Positions 25,986 through 34,749 of a DNA stretch of 64,000 nucleotides are shown here, in pieces (within the stretch, counting starts at the first letter, position 1; the number at the start of each line of letters is the position of its first letter). The notes beneath the pieces are model-generated. The model saw nothing but the letters and a program-made list of their open reading frames with translations. It ran no database searches and was not told where the DNA came from. Both the position numbers and the translations under genes were made by a program. The stretch lies in assembly GCF_016587375.1 (NCBI RefSeq), contig NZ_BNJG01000003.1, forward strand, positions 1,426,001-1,490,000, written 5' to 3'. Source of the DNA: Ktedonobacter robiniae (GTDB lineage: Bacteria > Chloroflexota > Ktedonobacteria > Ktedonobacterales > Ktedonobacteraceae).

Positions 25986-25998
25986 TACTTGAATTATG

Positions 25999-26688
25999 CT
26001 AGAAAAGTCCTCTGGCTTTTGCATACGCGTACGCTGAGAGCGTCAGGCCATCTGTAATTTCATTGTCACGGATGAGGCGTTCAAATTCTGCTATTGGTAC
26101 CACATGTAATTCGGCAATGGCTTCATGCAGTTCTGCCTCGTGGTATGTTTCGATCTCTGCATAATAGAGTTTGTTAGATGCCGCACTCATTCCAGTATCA
26201 CTATAGACTTCCCCTAAAAAGACGAGGCGTACTCCAGCGCCAGTTGCTCCAATCTCCTCGGCTAGCTCTCGCCTGGCATTTGCTTCACTTGACGATCCCT
26301 GCTCGCCAAATCCTCGCGGGACCTCTAAATGCCATGTGCGTGTTGCATGACGAAAATGACGTAGCAGCACTACACGCCCCTGACAGACTGGAAGGATAAT
26401 GACACCTGGCGCTCCATCAGGATTCACAAAGCGTATATACGTGCCTAGAGAGCCATCGGGGAAGCTCACTGCATCACGCAGCAAAAGCAAATATTGATCT
26501 TGATAGACGATTCCCACCTTTGCCCACTCTGTTGGCAAATTATGTGCAGCCAGGCGCCTGGTCATCTCTGCTTCCGCCTGCTGTATTTTGTCTTCGTCCA
26601 GTAGGATTGTGAAGATTATGCCTGGTGGATTCACGAATAGTTGAGGGTGCTTTTGGGCAAAGGTCAGATACTCTCTGTTCATCATCAT
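25999..26688 (-). CDS. Nudix hydrolase (ADP-ribose pyrophosphatase-like)
   Basis: 229 residues. The Nudix helix is seen in RGFGEQGSSSEANARRELAE followed by EIGA: the RE-U-x-EE core (RRELAEE) is intact, but the glutamate expected seven residues earlier is serine. A preceding strand HATRTWHLEVPRG matches the ADP-ribose pyrophosphatase group. The first 95 residues are an extra N-terminal region not part of the Nudix fold. An ATG at 26688 preceded by GAAGG is preferred over 26700. It is convergent with the hypothetical gene ending at 25985, 13 bases away. Confidence 0.85.
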   Translation of the reverse strand: MMMNREYLTFAQKHPQLFVNPPGIIFTILLDEDKIQQAEAEMTRRLAAHNLPTEWAKVGIVYQDQYLLLLRDAVSFPDGSLGTYIRFVNPDGAPGVIILPVCQGRVVLLRHFRHATRTWHLEVPRGFGEQGSSSEANARRELAEEIGATGAGVRLVFLGEVYSDTGMSAASNKLYYAEIETYHEAELHEAIAELHVVPIAEFERLIRDNEITDGLTLSAYAYAKARGLF

Positions 26689-26776
26689 TTTTACCTTCAT
26701 TTAAAGGAAATCTTTTCATGCCTTGAGCCTGCTATTTTTGCGCTGGTAGCAGTATAGTACAGGCTATTCCAGGGAT

Positions 26777-27697
26777 TTAGAAGAGGCGAGGTCGCTTGAA
26801 TTGGCGCAGGAGCTCGGGGCGTGGCGTCTCGGGAGGTGGGGGAAGCGCCTCCGGCAAATCTTGTTCGATGGCCCAGATGAGTGCCTGGGCGAAGTCGTTG
26901 ATGCTGGGGAAGCGCTTCTCGGGACTCTTGGCCAGGGACTTCATGACCACCTGCTCAATCAGGGGCGAGAGTGAGGGATTTTGGCTACGCAATGGCGGGG
27001 GCATACGGTGCAGGTGCTGCTCGACCATCTCATCGAAGGCGCCAGTAAAGGGTCGCGTGCCACAGAGCCACTCATACACGACCACGCCTAGAGCATACTG
27101 GTCGCTGGCGCGCCGTGGCCTGCCTAGAAGTTGTTCGGGTGCGCAATAGATCACAGTTCCCTCAAAATCATGCTGAATTGGCGCGATGGGGTCGAGACTG
27201 TGCGAGACTACTGAGATGCCAAAGTCGCTTAACACAACTTCGTTGCGAGCATTGAGCAGCATGTTTTGCGGCTTGAGGTCGCGATGGATAAGCTGCTGCT
27301 GGTGGAGATAGCTTAGGGCTTGCGCGAGCTGTTGGATATAGCGAATAACCGTGGCTGGAGGGACGAGGCTACCCCTGGCATGGCGCTCGCGCAGATTGCC
27401 ATTGGGCATATAGTCCATGACGACATAGGTAAAGTGGTCCCGTGTGCCGTAGTCGCGTACGGATACAATATGTGAATGTTGCAGACGCTTAATGCGAGCG
27501 GCATGAACATAGAAGCGTGCCAGGTCGTCGCCTGCGCGTTGCCCTGGGAGAATTTTTACCGCGACAGGAAGCTGCTGGCCTTCCCGTTGCGCGAGATAAA
27601 TTTCTGAGCCATCGCCGCGCCCCAGGAGTTTGAGCAAGCGGTAGCCATCGATATTTCGATCCAGGTCCTGCGTGTTCTCCGTAATTTGCATGTTCAT
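26777..27697 (-). CDS. Soluble Hanks-type Ser/Thr protein kinase
   Basis: 306 residues with a full kinase domain: Gly-rich loop LLGRGDGSEIYLA, ATP lysine in VAVKIL, catalytic loop IHRDLKPQNMLL, DFG in LSDFGISVV, APE region YCAPEQLLG and the late arginine in SPEKRFPS. The C-terminus is a short proline-rich tail with no transmembrane helix or PASTA repeats, so this is a cytoplasmic form, unlike PknB. Substrates are unknown. The PP2C phosphatase at 7226 is a possible antagonist. A DUF4097-like lipoprotein gene lies upstream on the same strand, separated by a long hairpin. Confidence 0.93.
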   Translation of the reverse strand: MNMQITENTQDLDRNIDGYRLLKLLGRGDGSEIYLAQREGQQLPVAVKILPGQRAGDDLARFYVHAARIKRLQHSHIVSVRDYGTRDHFTYVVMDYMPNGNLRERHARGSLVPPATVIRYIQQLAQALSYLHQQQLIHRDLKPQNMLLNARNEVVLSDFGISVVSHSLDPIAPIQHDFEGTVIYCAPEQLLGRPRRASDQYALGVVVYEWLCGTRPFTGAFDEMVEQHLHRMPPPLRSQNPSLSPLIEQVVMKSLAKSPEKRFPSINDFAQALIWAIEQDLPEALPPPPETPRPELLRQFKRPRLF

Positions 27698-27804
27698 CCC
27701 GTTGTTAAAGCCATTACCATCTATATATCTTCTATTCGATTTTATGTTACAATTGTTCAGCTGTCAATTGCTTAGTACGTTTGTGATGGGGCTTTTATAG
27801 AAAG

Positions 27805-27864
27805 CATAGAAGGCGTTGAAGGGAGTGGAGGGCCAAGGCTCTCCACTCCCTTCAACGCCTTCTA
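27805..27864 (-). terminator. Hairpin downstream of the lipoprotein gene
   Basis: A 25-base stem ATAGAAGGCGTTGAAGGGAG with its exact complement closes around a 10-base loop. On the minus strand it comes 8 bases after the stop of the DUF4097-like gene and is followed by TTTCTATAAAAG. It separates that gene from the kinase gene. Confidence 0.6.
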
Positions 27865-27872
27865 TAGTATGC

Positions 27873-28697
27873 TTAGTTGGTGCGCTGGTGGACGAGGACG
27901 GAGCCGGTTGTGTTCTCAATGTGCAGAGTCGATTGAGTTGGCGATGTGCTTGAGGAGTCAAAATCGTTTTGCACCTGCCCCAGCATGGAATCGACGCTGA
28001 CATCAACGAGGTCATCTTTGGAGAGAGTAGCTTCAATCGTGCCGGCGGTGGTCTTCATGGTGATGTTGCTTTGAGGAGCGACATCTCCATCAAAGGTGAC
28101 GGTGCCCGCGATGGTCTCTATCCAGGATGCACGGGTAAGGGTGGTCTGGTTGAGAATAATAGAACCGCCCTCGCTTTTGACGATTTGCTGGCCCGAGAGA
28201 TTCTCTAGCGTGACAGAGCCAGCGGTATCCTGGATATTGGTGTCGCTCGTTTCGGGCGTGGTGATGTCAAGCTCCAGGAAGGTTGTCTCGCTGCTATAAG
28301 TGAGGTTGGAAGCCTCCTTCCTGGTCTCAGCCCGGTTGATGTATGAGGTAATCGTAATGGTATTGCCTTGCTGTGAGTAATTGGCTTCGATGGTATCGCC
28401 GTGTGCGGTATGCTTCGTGCCCTTGATAATAACTTGCTGAGCGGATCCACTGTGGATATGTATAGTGGCGGCATCGCTCTGGATGGAGATTAAGGGGCGC
28501 CCAGAGACGGTATACATATCCTGCGAAACCTCTACATTTTGCTGATCATTGTAGAAAAAATGCGAGATCGTATCTCCACTGCACGCGTTCACGAGGAGCA
28601 AAAGCAGGCCCATGAAGAGCAGGAGCGAGCCAGCACGCACCGAGGCATTGATCAGGCGCTTGCACGCAGTTTTATAGCTTGAAAATAGAAGACACAT
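27873..28697 (-). CDS. DUF4097-like beta-helix lipoprotein
   Basis: 274 residues. A hydrophobic N-terminus ends in LLLLVNACSGD, a plausible lipobox with the modified cysteine at about residue 40. The rest is repetitive beta-strand sequence with regularly spaced hydrophobic, glycine and threonine residues (SAATIHIHSG, AGSVTLENLSG, AGTVTFDGDV, AGTIEATLS, TGSVLVHQ). This matches the DUF4097 adhesin-like beta-roll found on many bacterial surfaces. GGAG lies 9 bases before the ATG. Its function is unknown; DUF4097 genes often accompany membrane sensors, and here a kinase gene is downstream. Confidence 0.8.
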   Translation of the reverse strand: MCLLFSSYKTACKRLINASVRAGSLLLFMGLLLLLVNACSGDTISHFFYNDQQNVEVSQDMYTVSGRPLISIQSDAATIHIHSGSAQQVIIKGTKHTAHGDTIEANYSQQGNTITITSYINRAETRKEASNLTYSSETTFLELDITTPETSDTNIQDTAGSVTLENLSGQQIVKSEGGSIILNQTTLTRASWIETIAGTVTFDGDVAPQSNITMKTTAGTIEATLSKDDLVDVSVDSMLGQVQNDFDSSSTSPTQSTLHIENTTGSVLVHQRTN

Positions 28698-28842
28698 CTA
28701 CTTTATCTCCACCTTTTCCACCCGCACTGATACTCTCTCGAAGATAAGATTTGCTGAACATGTGTAGCGAGAGTATGCTTCACTCAAAATTATACTCCTG
28801 CATGCAAATGTAGTTAATAATAACCTGATGGGTATTAGCATA

Positions 28843-31482
28843 CTATTCCAGGATTTCCACATATCCTTTCGTTCCGTTCACCCGGATCCTTTGTCCGTCT
28901 TTAATCAGCTTGGTTGCATTTTCTACGCTCACGACCGCGGGAATACCGTACTCCCTGGCGATAACGGAGCCATGGGTCATCATCCCGCCTACTTCCGTCA
29001 CCAGGCCTTTAATCGATACGAACAGCGCTGTCCAGCTGGGGTCGGTAAAGGCTGTGACCAGGATATCGCCCTCCTCAATGTCGGCCTCCTCCAGTTTTAA
29101 AACGATCCGCGCCCGACCTTCAATGGTTCCTGATGAAACAGGGGCTCCTATCAAAGCGCCCTTAGGGAATGCGCCAGTGTCGTACTCACTGGTGATGATC
29201 TCACCATCAGATGTCATCACACGGGGAGGCGTCAATTTCTCAAAGACCTCGTAATCCCCTTTTCGCTTCGTGATGATACTGTAATCCAGTTGGTATGTGC
29301 TGGCAACCTTCCGGAGTTCCTCAAAGGTGAGATAATAGATATCCTCCGGCTCTTGAATCACTCTTTTCTGGACCAGCAAGGCAGCCTCTTTCTTTAAAGC
29401 CTGCTTATAAACATAAAAACGCTGCATAAGGGCATACTTGGGGTATTCCCGGAAGCCGACAAAATTGCGAAAAACGCTGATCATCTTCTTTGTCTTTTTC
29501 GCCTTGCGTTTGCCACCAGGCAGACATTCTACCCTGCTGATCAGCTCTTGTTCCTTCTGCTCTGCTTCCAGCTGTTTCTGCTCAAATATCGTCTTGTGGG
29601 AACCCGGCTCGAAATTCTTGACATTAGTGATGATCATGGGAATCAGCAACGTCGGCTTCTCAGCCCATCGTGTCCTGGTAATATCAATTTCTCCAGGGCC
29701 GCGCATACCGTATTTTCTGAGATATGTCTGGATGGAATCGCCGACGGCTTTGCCGCCTTCTAGCTTCTCCAACTCCTCAAAAAAGGTTTCATCGTCGGCA
29801 TGTTGAAAATATTCCAGCACAGCCGGATATGGCCGGACAACGTCCGCCACGTCTAAAAGCTCAAGCCCCATTTCCGTGGTGACATTATTAGCTACCGCTT
29901 GAGAAAGGACATCGGTAATATTCTTTTCATCCAGCCATTTCTTCATGTTTTTGCTTAGCCAACTCGACGGATAGAATCCAACAATGCCCACGCCATAGTT
30001 GTCTAACACAATTGTCTTAAAGGCCTCATCCAAATCCTGCAAAATAAAATCGAACAGCTCGTCTCCTGATTTGCCGTTGATCCTCTGCGCTACATCCCGC
30101 GTCAGCGCGTCATTTTTCGCGATCATTTTTTGCATGAGACCCGCGTCATTTTTTCGATAGATTTTCATCGCCTGTAACAGCCCGGAAACCATCTGCCCGG
30201 TCGTGCCGCCGCTCAAGCCCAGTGTTGTCTTCCCACGGGGCAATGACTTGATATACCCTTTCCTTTTCAGGACGTTGGAGAGCGCTTTCTGGATCAACAT
30301 GTCTACCGAACCGAGACCGTTGTTCACAAAAATCTTTCCTGCCACCGGCGAAGCAAGATCATGAGAGATGTCCATATACCACCTGCCGCCAGCCTCGACC
30401 GTTGACGCACCAAGCTTGCTCAGCCACATCGGGGCAAAGGACAGGCCTAATGGTTTGAGGACATCTGTCATCATCTGCTGGTGACCAAGCGACATATAGA
30501 CATGATTTTTCCCATCGTTCACCTTCGGCACCGGATATAAGGTGGTAATGGGACGACTCTGAACGATATACAATTGACCTTCAGAAAGACACCATTCAAT
30601 GTCCTGGGGGCGGCCAAAATACGCCTCGATCCTTCTGCCTGTTTGCTCAAGCTGTAACATCTGCTCGTCCGTCAGAGTTTGTTTGTTCTGCTGGTCAGGC
30701 TCCAGTGGCTGTTCCTTTGTGCCTCCTTCTGTTAACGCATAGATTGCCAGCTTTTTCGTCGATATCTTCTTACTGATTATCTTGCCCTCTTGTACTTTAT
30801 AAAGATCAGAATCCACCAGTCCGGAAACCAGCGCCTCACCAAGGCCGAAGCTGGCATCGATGGATACCACCTTCCTGTTCGACGTGATCGGATCAGCTGT
30901 AAACAGAATCCCTGCTGCCTCTGGGAAAACCATTTTCTGGATGACGACAGACAGCTGGACCTTGTTGTGGTCGAAACCGTTCTGCATGCGGTAAATCACC
31001 GCCCGGTCCGTAAAGAGGGACGCCCAGCACTTGCTGATGTGTTTCAGGATGGATTCCTTTCCTAGAATATTCAAATACGTATCCTGCTGGCCCGCAAAGG
31101 ATGCCGTCGGCAGATCCTCCGCTGTAGCACTGGAACGCACAGCATAGGCATTATTCTCTCCCAGTTGTATAAGATGGCTGGTAACTGCTTCTTCAATATC
31201 CTTTGCAATGGCTGTTCCTTCGATGACGCTGCGCATTTTTGCGCTGATTTCACGAATCCTTTCCCTGTCCTCCACCTGTAAAAGAGAGAGTTGCTCCAGC
31301 AGAGCATGAAACTCTGGTGTTTGTCCGATGATGCTTTTATATGCTTCGGTAGTGACGCAGAAGCCCTCCGGTACTCTTACCCCATCAATTCTGGATAGTT
31401 CCCCCAGGTTGGCACCTTTACCCCCGACCATCGCAAGCTTGGTTTTATCGATTTCCTGAAAGCCAAGTACATATGAGTTCAT
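28843..31482 (-). CDS. rph: Rifampin phosphotransferase (RPH)
   Basis: 879 residues in the three-domain order of RPH: N-terminal ATP-grasp (VGGKGANLGELS, AVRSSATAEDLPTASFAGQQ), a central drug-binding region, and the swivelling phosphohistidine domain with MMTHGSVIAREYGIPAVV near the C-terminus. The dikinase moves the beta-phosphate of ATP to the catalytic histidine and then to the ansa-ring hydroxyl of rifamycins. The THGS histidine loop and the N-terminal opening YVLGFQEIDKTKLAMVGGKG resemble Firmicutes RPH more than PEP synthase. AGAGGAG precedes the ATG at 31482. The gene is richer in AAA/GAA codons and lower in GC than its neighbours, suggesting transfer from a Paenibacillus-like donor. 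It lies 60 bases after a TetR gene. Confidence 0.88.
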   Translation of the reverse strand: MNSYVLGFQEIDKTKLAMVGGKGANLGELSRIDGVRVPEGFCVTTEAYKSIIGQTPEFHALLEQLSLLQVEDRERIREISAKMRSVIEGTAIAKDIEEAVTSHLIQLGENNAYAVRSSATAEDLPTASFAGQQDTYLNILGKESILKHISKCWASLFTDRAVIYRMQNGFDHNKVQLSVVIQKMVFPEAAGILFTADPITSNRKVVSIDASFGLGEALVSGLVDSDLYKVQEGKIISKKISTKKLAIYALTEGGTKEQPLEPDQQNKQTLTDEQMLQLEQTGRRIEAYFGRPQDIEWCLSEGQLYIVQSRPITTLYPVPKVNDGKNHVYMSLGHQQMMTDVLKPLGLSFAPMWLSKLGASTVEAGGRWYMDISHDLASPVAGKIFVNNGLGSVDMLIQKALSNVLKRKGYIKSLPRGKTTLGLSGGTTGQMVSGLLQAMKIYRKNDAGLMQKMIAKNDALTRDVAQRINGKSGDELFDFILQDLDEAFKTIVLDNYGVGIVGFYPSSWLSKNMKKWLDEKNITDVLSQAVANNVTTEMGLELLDVADVVRPYPAVLEYFQHADDETFFEELEKLEGGKAVGDSIQTYLRKYGMRGPGEIDITRTRWAEKPTLLIPMIITNVKNFEPGSHKTIFEQKQLEAEQKEQELISRVECLPGGKRKAKKTKKMISVFRNFVGFREYPKYALMQRFYVYKQALKKEAALLVQKRVIQEPEDIYYLTFEELRKVASTYQLDYSIITKRKGDYEVFEKLTPPRVMTSDGEIITSEYDTGAFPKGALIGAPVSSGTIEGRARIVLKLEEADIEEGDILVTAFTDPSWTALFVSIKGLVTEVGGMMTHGSVIAREYGIPAVVSVENATKLIKDGQRIRVNGTKGYVEILE

Positions 31483-31542
31483 ACATATTCTCCTCTGCAT
31501 CTTTAACGTTTGGTGTGAATGAGAAAAGGGTTTGCTCTCGAA

Positions 31543-32238
31543 TCATGCGAGGAGAGCCTGCCAGCGTGAGAAATCTTCGCTCCAGGACTGCCGCAGGCAC
31601 CCTGGCTTCATGCCCAGCACTCGCTCTAGTGCGTCAGCCGTCGCCTCGCCAAGCTGGACCAGCCGAGAGATGTCGGGATGCTCGCTCTCCTCCGCTAAGA
31701 GAAGTTCAACGGTGGTATATCCAAGATCTTCAAGCAGGGAGAGGATCATTCTCGCTGCCTGATCAGGATAAGGCGTGGTGAACACGCCTTCTTCTGTTCC
31801 CTGCTGAATGATCTGCGAGAGCCAGGGAGCCAGTCGTTTGACACGGGCCAGGTAGAGTTTCTGGCGAAAGAGGGCGTTCTCATCGGCATACCAGACGCGC
31901 ATAAACGCGAATACCAGGTCCAGGTTTTCTTGTTTGTGCTGGTTGAGCACGGCAAAGACGCGCAACAGTTTGTCCTGGGCGGCCATTTCGCGAGAAGACA
32001 CGATGGGAAGCACGAGTTGCTCGGCTTGCTCTCCAATGCGTTCCACCAGCGCCATCAGTAAGGCTTGCTTAGACTCAAAATAATGATAGAATGCGCCCCT
32101 GGAAATCTGGAGCGCCTCCAGGATGTCCTGGGTCGTCATCTGCTCATAGCCTTTGGTCGTAATGTAACGCGCTGCCACATCCAAAATGGCGTTGCGCTTC
32201 TCGGTGTATTCGTGGACTTTGACACTTCGGGTCATCAC
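31543..32238 (-). CDS. TetR-family repressor upstream of rph
   Basis: 231 residues. The DNA-binding region is AILDVAARYITTKGYEQM with the HTH TTQDILEALQISRGAFYHYF, and the C-terminal ligand domain is helical. It is transcribed with rph, which begins 60 bases downstream. A consensus promoter and a palindromic operator lie directly upstream, so it probably represses itself and rph until a rifamycin-like or other aromatic inducer binds. An unlinked target is also possible. Confidence 0.88.
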   Translation of the reverse strand: MMTRSVKVHEYTEKRNAILDVAARYITTKGYEQMTTQDILEALQISRGAFYHYFESKQALLMALVERIGEQAEQLVLPIVSSREMAAQDKLLRVFAVLNQHKQENLDLVFAFMRVWYADENALFRQKLYLARVKRLAPWLSQIIQQGTEEGVFTTPYPDQAARMILSLLEDLGYTTVELLLAEESEHPDISRLVQLGEATADALERVLGMKPGCLRQSWSEDFSRWQALLA

Positions 32239-32250
32239 ATCTCTCTTTCT

Positions 32251-32309
32251 TAGACCGACAAACGGTTTATCTATGGAGAGAATATAGTTGACAGGAGAGC
32301 CGTTGTCAA
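32251..32309 (-). promoter_or_regulatory. Promoter and TetR operator of tetR-rph
   Basis: TTGACA (32304-32309) and TATATT (32281-32286) on the minus strand are exactly 17 bases apart. Downstream of the expected start site lies the palindrome ACCG-ACAAA-CGGT (32254-32266), with two more outer matches (T-A, A-T), in the AAACCGTTTGTCGGT form typical of TetR operators. Binding here would block initial elongation. Confidence 0.7.
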
Positions 32310-32369
32310 GGATATTTCCTCGGATAGCGTGAGTCGATTTTCAGACTCACCGCAGTCCAAGGACAACGC

Positions 32370-32525
32370 ATGGAAAGGTTGGATCAACCCCTTTTTCAAC
32401 ACCTGATCCGACCAGACCTCACCTTCGGGCAGCCAGAGCAAGTCGCGGGAGTTGTCGCTGCGCTAGTTTTGGATGATGGGGGATTTATAACCGGTGAGAT
32501 TGCCAAAGTGGATGGGAGCCCATAA
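32370..32525 (+). pseudogene. C-terminal fragment of a short-chain dehydrogenase
   Basis: 51 residues. FGQPEQVAGVVAALV followed by GGFITGEIAKVDGSP is the conserved end of SDR enzymes (P-E-x-V-A, then S/F-I-T-G, then V-D-G). The Rossmann glycine motif and the YxxxK active site are missing. An ATG at 32370 opens the frame but no ribosome site precedes it. This is a 3' remnant of a deleted gene. Confidence 0.55.
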
Positions 32526-33025
32526 CTAAGCCCGCGTTTTCGCCAAGCCAGGGGCAGCGAGCGGATCTGTTGGGTCTGCGGATCAGCAAAGAAGACGCGT
32601 TCCTCTCCCCAGGCTCGGCTCTGCGAGAGCAGGGGAAAGCTGTGACCGCAGAGGGGATGGAAGGGATGGGTAATGGTAAAGCAATGCTCACCATTCGTGT
32701 TATTAGGTGTAGTTGACAGTTCGTTTAAACGGATTGGTTAAGGCCATGTGAACAAACTCAAGTTGATCAAGAGGATGAGATATGGACGAGCAAGCATCTC
32801 TTTGCTTCGTCAGAGGCTCCTTCACTCTCTCTAGCATGATCAAGGGAAACCTCGCCACGACCTTGGTAACAACGACGTGCAGTATCCCTTGCAAAAAAAA
32901 CTTGATGCCAATCCCTCATGCGAATTGTAGCGATGCAGTCGCCATTGTGGGAAGCATCTGGATAAGGTGGGAAATTGCAGGTGAGACGAAAGGGGAAGTT
33001 TCGCCTCACCGCGAGCGAATCTCAG
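32526..33025. other. Intergenic region with left inverted repeat and decayed coding
   Basis: No intact gene. A minus-strand frame (32767-33009) contains ARDTARRCYQGRGEVSLDH, whose counterpart NTAHRCYQDRGEVS occurs at the right-hand repeat near 34510, so both repeats derive from the same unknown coding sequence. The rest is not interpretable. Confidence 0.35.
32835..32900 (-). repeat. Left copy of a 66-base inverted repeat
   Basis: The minus strand here and the plus strand at 34488-34553 agree over about 66 bases at roughly 85 percent, including TACTGCAC, TCGTTGTTACCA and TCGTGGCGAGGTTTC. The pair brackets the DUF4037 gene. Confidence 0.7.
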
Positions 33026-34111
33026 TTACCCATAGAGTTGGCGAAGCTTTTCTCGCGCCACTCCTCCTATATCGGTGTTATCGCTCCACTGATCGATGTT
33101 CCCGGTCAGTCGCCCTGCCGCAAGCTGTCGGACTGCCGGGTCGGCAATCTGCGCCACAAGAGCTTGAGCGAACCGTCCTCCGTGAATGACGGGAAAGGGA
33201 CGGTCATAGAAGCGAGACACGGTCGATGGCAGTGCTCGACACACTCCTAGCTTGTTCTGTAGACGGGCCAGTACCTCATACGCCTGGGCGAGCGCTTCGC
33301 TGCGTTCACTCCAGGTGCTCGCGATCTCGGCGCGCCAGAGGAGGGGCGCGAGTTCCGGTGCGCTGCGTAATCGCCCAAAGGCTGTGCCAAACCACTTGGG
33401 GTAGGGAGCATACTGCCTCTCCAGCAGAAAGCACAGGTTCATGATATCACGCACCAGGCGCGAGCCGATAAGCGCCGAGCCAAGCTCGTCTCCCCCACTG
33501 CCAGCGCGCGGCATCAGATGCTCTTCCTGCCCGATTCGCTGCCAGCCACAGGCCAGCAGGTACAGCCACACATCATGAGGATACCAGGCAAAGCGCGCGC
33601 GGACCGCCGTGAGTTCGCCAACCTCGTCCTGGTAGACTTCCCCGGCAACCAACTCGCCCAGCAGATGCGACCGGAAGGTGAGCCAGTCGGCTGCCTCCAA
33701 TGGTTGGGTCAGATCGTAGCCAAGCTGAACGCGTACAAAGTCGCGCACGGTAATCGCGATCACGCGATGCTTGATCGGTCCGGCAAGCGGTCTAGTCATA
33801 ACGCGCATCCTTGGCTCGACAGGGGCTGGGAACGAGACAGGATACGCCGCAAATGTTTCAGGGAGGCTGTGGCTCAACAGGTCGCCAATCTCGTCCCTTT
33901 GCCCGATATCTTCCTCTTGCAGGAGAATGAACAAACGTGGCCCCCAATCGTGGTCAACAGACAGCTCATTGTCAAAACCAAGCACCTCGCTGCCTTGACC
34001 AAGCAGGGCGGCGGCATAGCGCAGGTCGGGAAACACGGAAGTTACCAACGGACGAACCGCCTCATGAAAAAACCGGCGGCTCAGCTCAAGACCGGACACA
34101 AAAATGGGCAT
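33026..34111 (-). CDS. DUF4037 protein (nucleotidyltransferase-like)
   Basis: 361 residues. The N-terminal part GSEVLGFDNELSVDHDWGPR is the hallmark of DUF4037 proteins, which have a nucleotidyltransferase-like fold with the D-x-D pair in VDHDWG. A helical C-terminal part follows, with PHDVWLYLLACGWQRIGQEE and SRLVRDIMNLCFLLERQYAPYPKWFG. The ATG at 34111 has AAAGGA 6 bases upstream; codons before it are not family-like. Some DUF4037 genes accompany antibiotic or nucleotide metabolism, but the substrate is not known. The gene is bracketed by inverted repeats and by the 22-base direct repeat GATGGGAGCCCA(T/G)AACT... at 32511 and 34253. Confidence 0.8.
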   Translation of the reverse strand: MPIFVSGLELSRRFFHEAVRPLVTSVFPDLRYAAALLGQGSEVLGFDNELSVDHDWGPRLFILLQEEDIGQRDEIGDLLSHSLPETFAAYPVSFPAPVEPRMRVMTRPLAGPIKHRVIAITVRDFVRVQLGYDLTQPLEAADWLTFRSHLLGELVAGEVYQDEVGELTAVRARFAWYPHDVWLYLLACGWQRIGQEEHLMPRAGSGGDELGSALIGSRLVRDIMNLCFLLERQYAPYPKWFGTAFGRLRSAPELAPLLWRAEIASTWSERSEALAQAYEVLARLQNKLGVCRALPSTVSRFYDRPFPVIHGGRFAQALVAQIADPAVRQLAAGRLTGNIDQWSDNTDIGGVAREKLRQLYG

Positions 34112-34487
34112 AGTCATTCCTTTCCACAAAGTCAGTGGGAAATCAACGAGGAATCGGAAAGGAAGGGGAGGCAGGAGCACAAAGACTCCCTCCGCTTTAG
34201 AGGCGTCCGGCTGATTTGTTCACCAGAGAGCGACGCTCTCTACCATCACACATGATGGGAGCCCAGAACTCAAGCCAGGGTCCCTTCCAGAAGGTTGAGG
34301 AGCAGAGATAGAGTTTTCATGGGAATAGCCCTCCTTTGCTTGATTTATCTCATAATAACCGAAGAACATACAGGATGTCAAGACCTACATGCGAGACTCC
34401 GCTCACAGCGGACTGACCACCCGCATCTGTATGCCATACCGTGTGCACTGTCCACATGCTCCAGGTGAAGTTTGCCATTCAGTCAGC
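34112..34487. other. Intergenic region between DUF4037 and right repeat
   Basis: Holds the expected promoter region of the DUF4037 gene and a short direct repeat (GATGGGAGCCCAGAACTCAA at 34253). No gene is seen. Confidence 0.4.
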
Positions 34488-34553
34488 TTTTTTGCAAAGA
34501 ATACTGCACATCGTTGTTACCAGGATCGTGGCGAGGTTTCATCATGGATCATG
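34488..34553 (+). repeat. Right copy of the inverted repeat
   Basis: See 32835-32900. In one frame it encodes NTAHRCYQDRGEVSS, matching the peptide of the left copy, and then stops at a TAG. Confidence 0.7.
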
Positions 34554-34636
34554 TTCTCTTAGGCAAATGACATGAGCAAAGTTGAAGAGAACCATGACAC
34601 AGACAGGAAAAGAGAGCCTGTTTGCCAATCTAAGAT

Positions 34637-34672
34637 GAGTAGCCCTTGGCTTCTATGGGCCAAGGGCTACTC
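34637..34672. terminator. Hairpin downstream of the LLM oxidoreductase gene
   Basis: GAGTAGCCCTTGGC and GCCAAGGGCTACTC pair perfectly around an 8-base loop, about 78 bases past the stop of the minus-strand gene at 34750. Confidence 0.5.
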
Positions 34673-34749
34673 TCATTCAGGGCAGTTCGACTCCTTCCTG
34701 CTTGCTCAAGTGCTCACCTTATTGCACAAAAACTTATCTCATTGGCTGG

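Noticed and set aside
28843..31482. Phosphoenolpyruvate synthase
   Set aside because: The histidine loop is THGS rather than the TCHA type and the N-terminus is that of rifampin phosphotransferases.
32703..33009. Two overlapping minus-strand genes
   Set aside because: No ribosome sites; the protein-like part is shared with the right inverted repeat and is a remnant.
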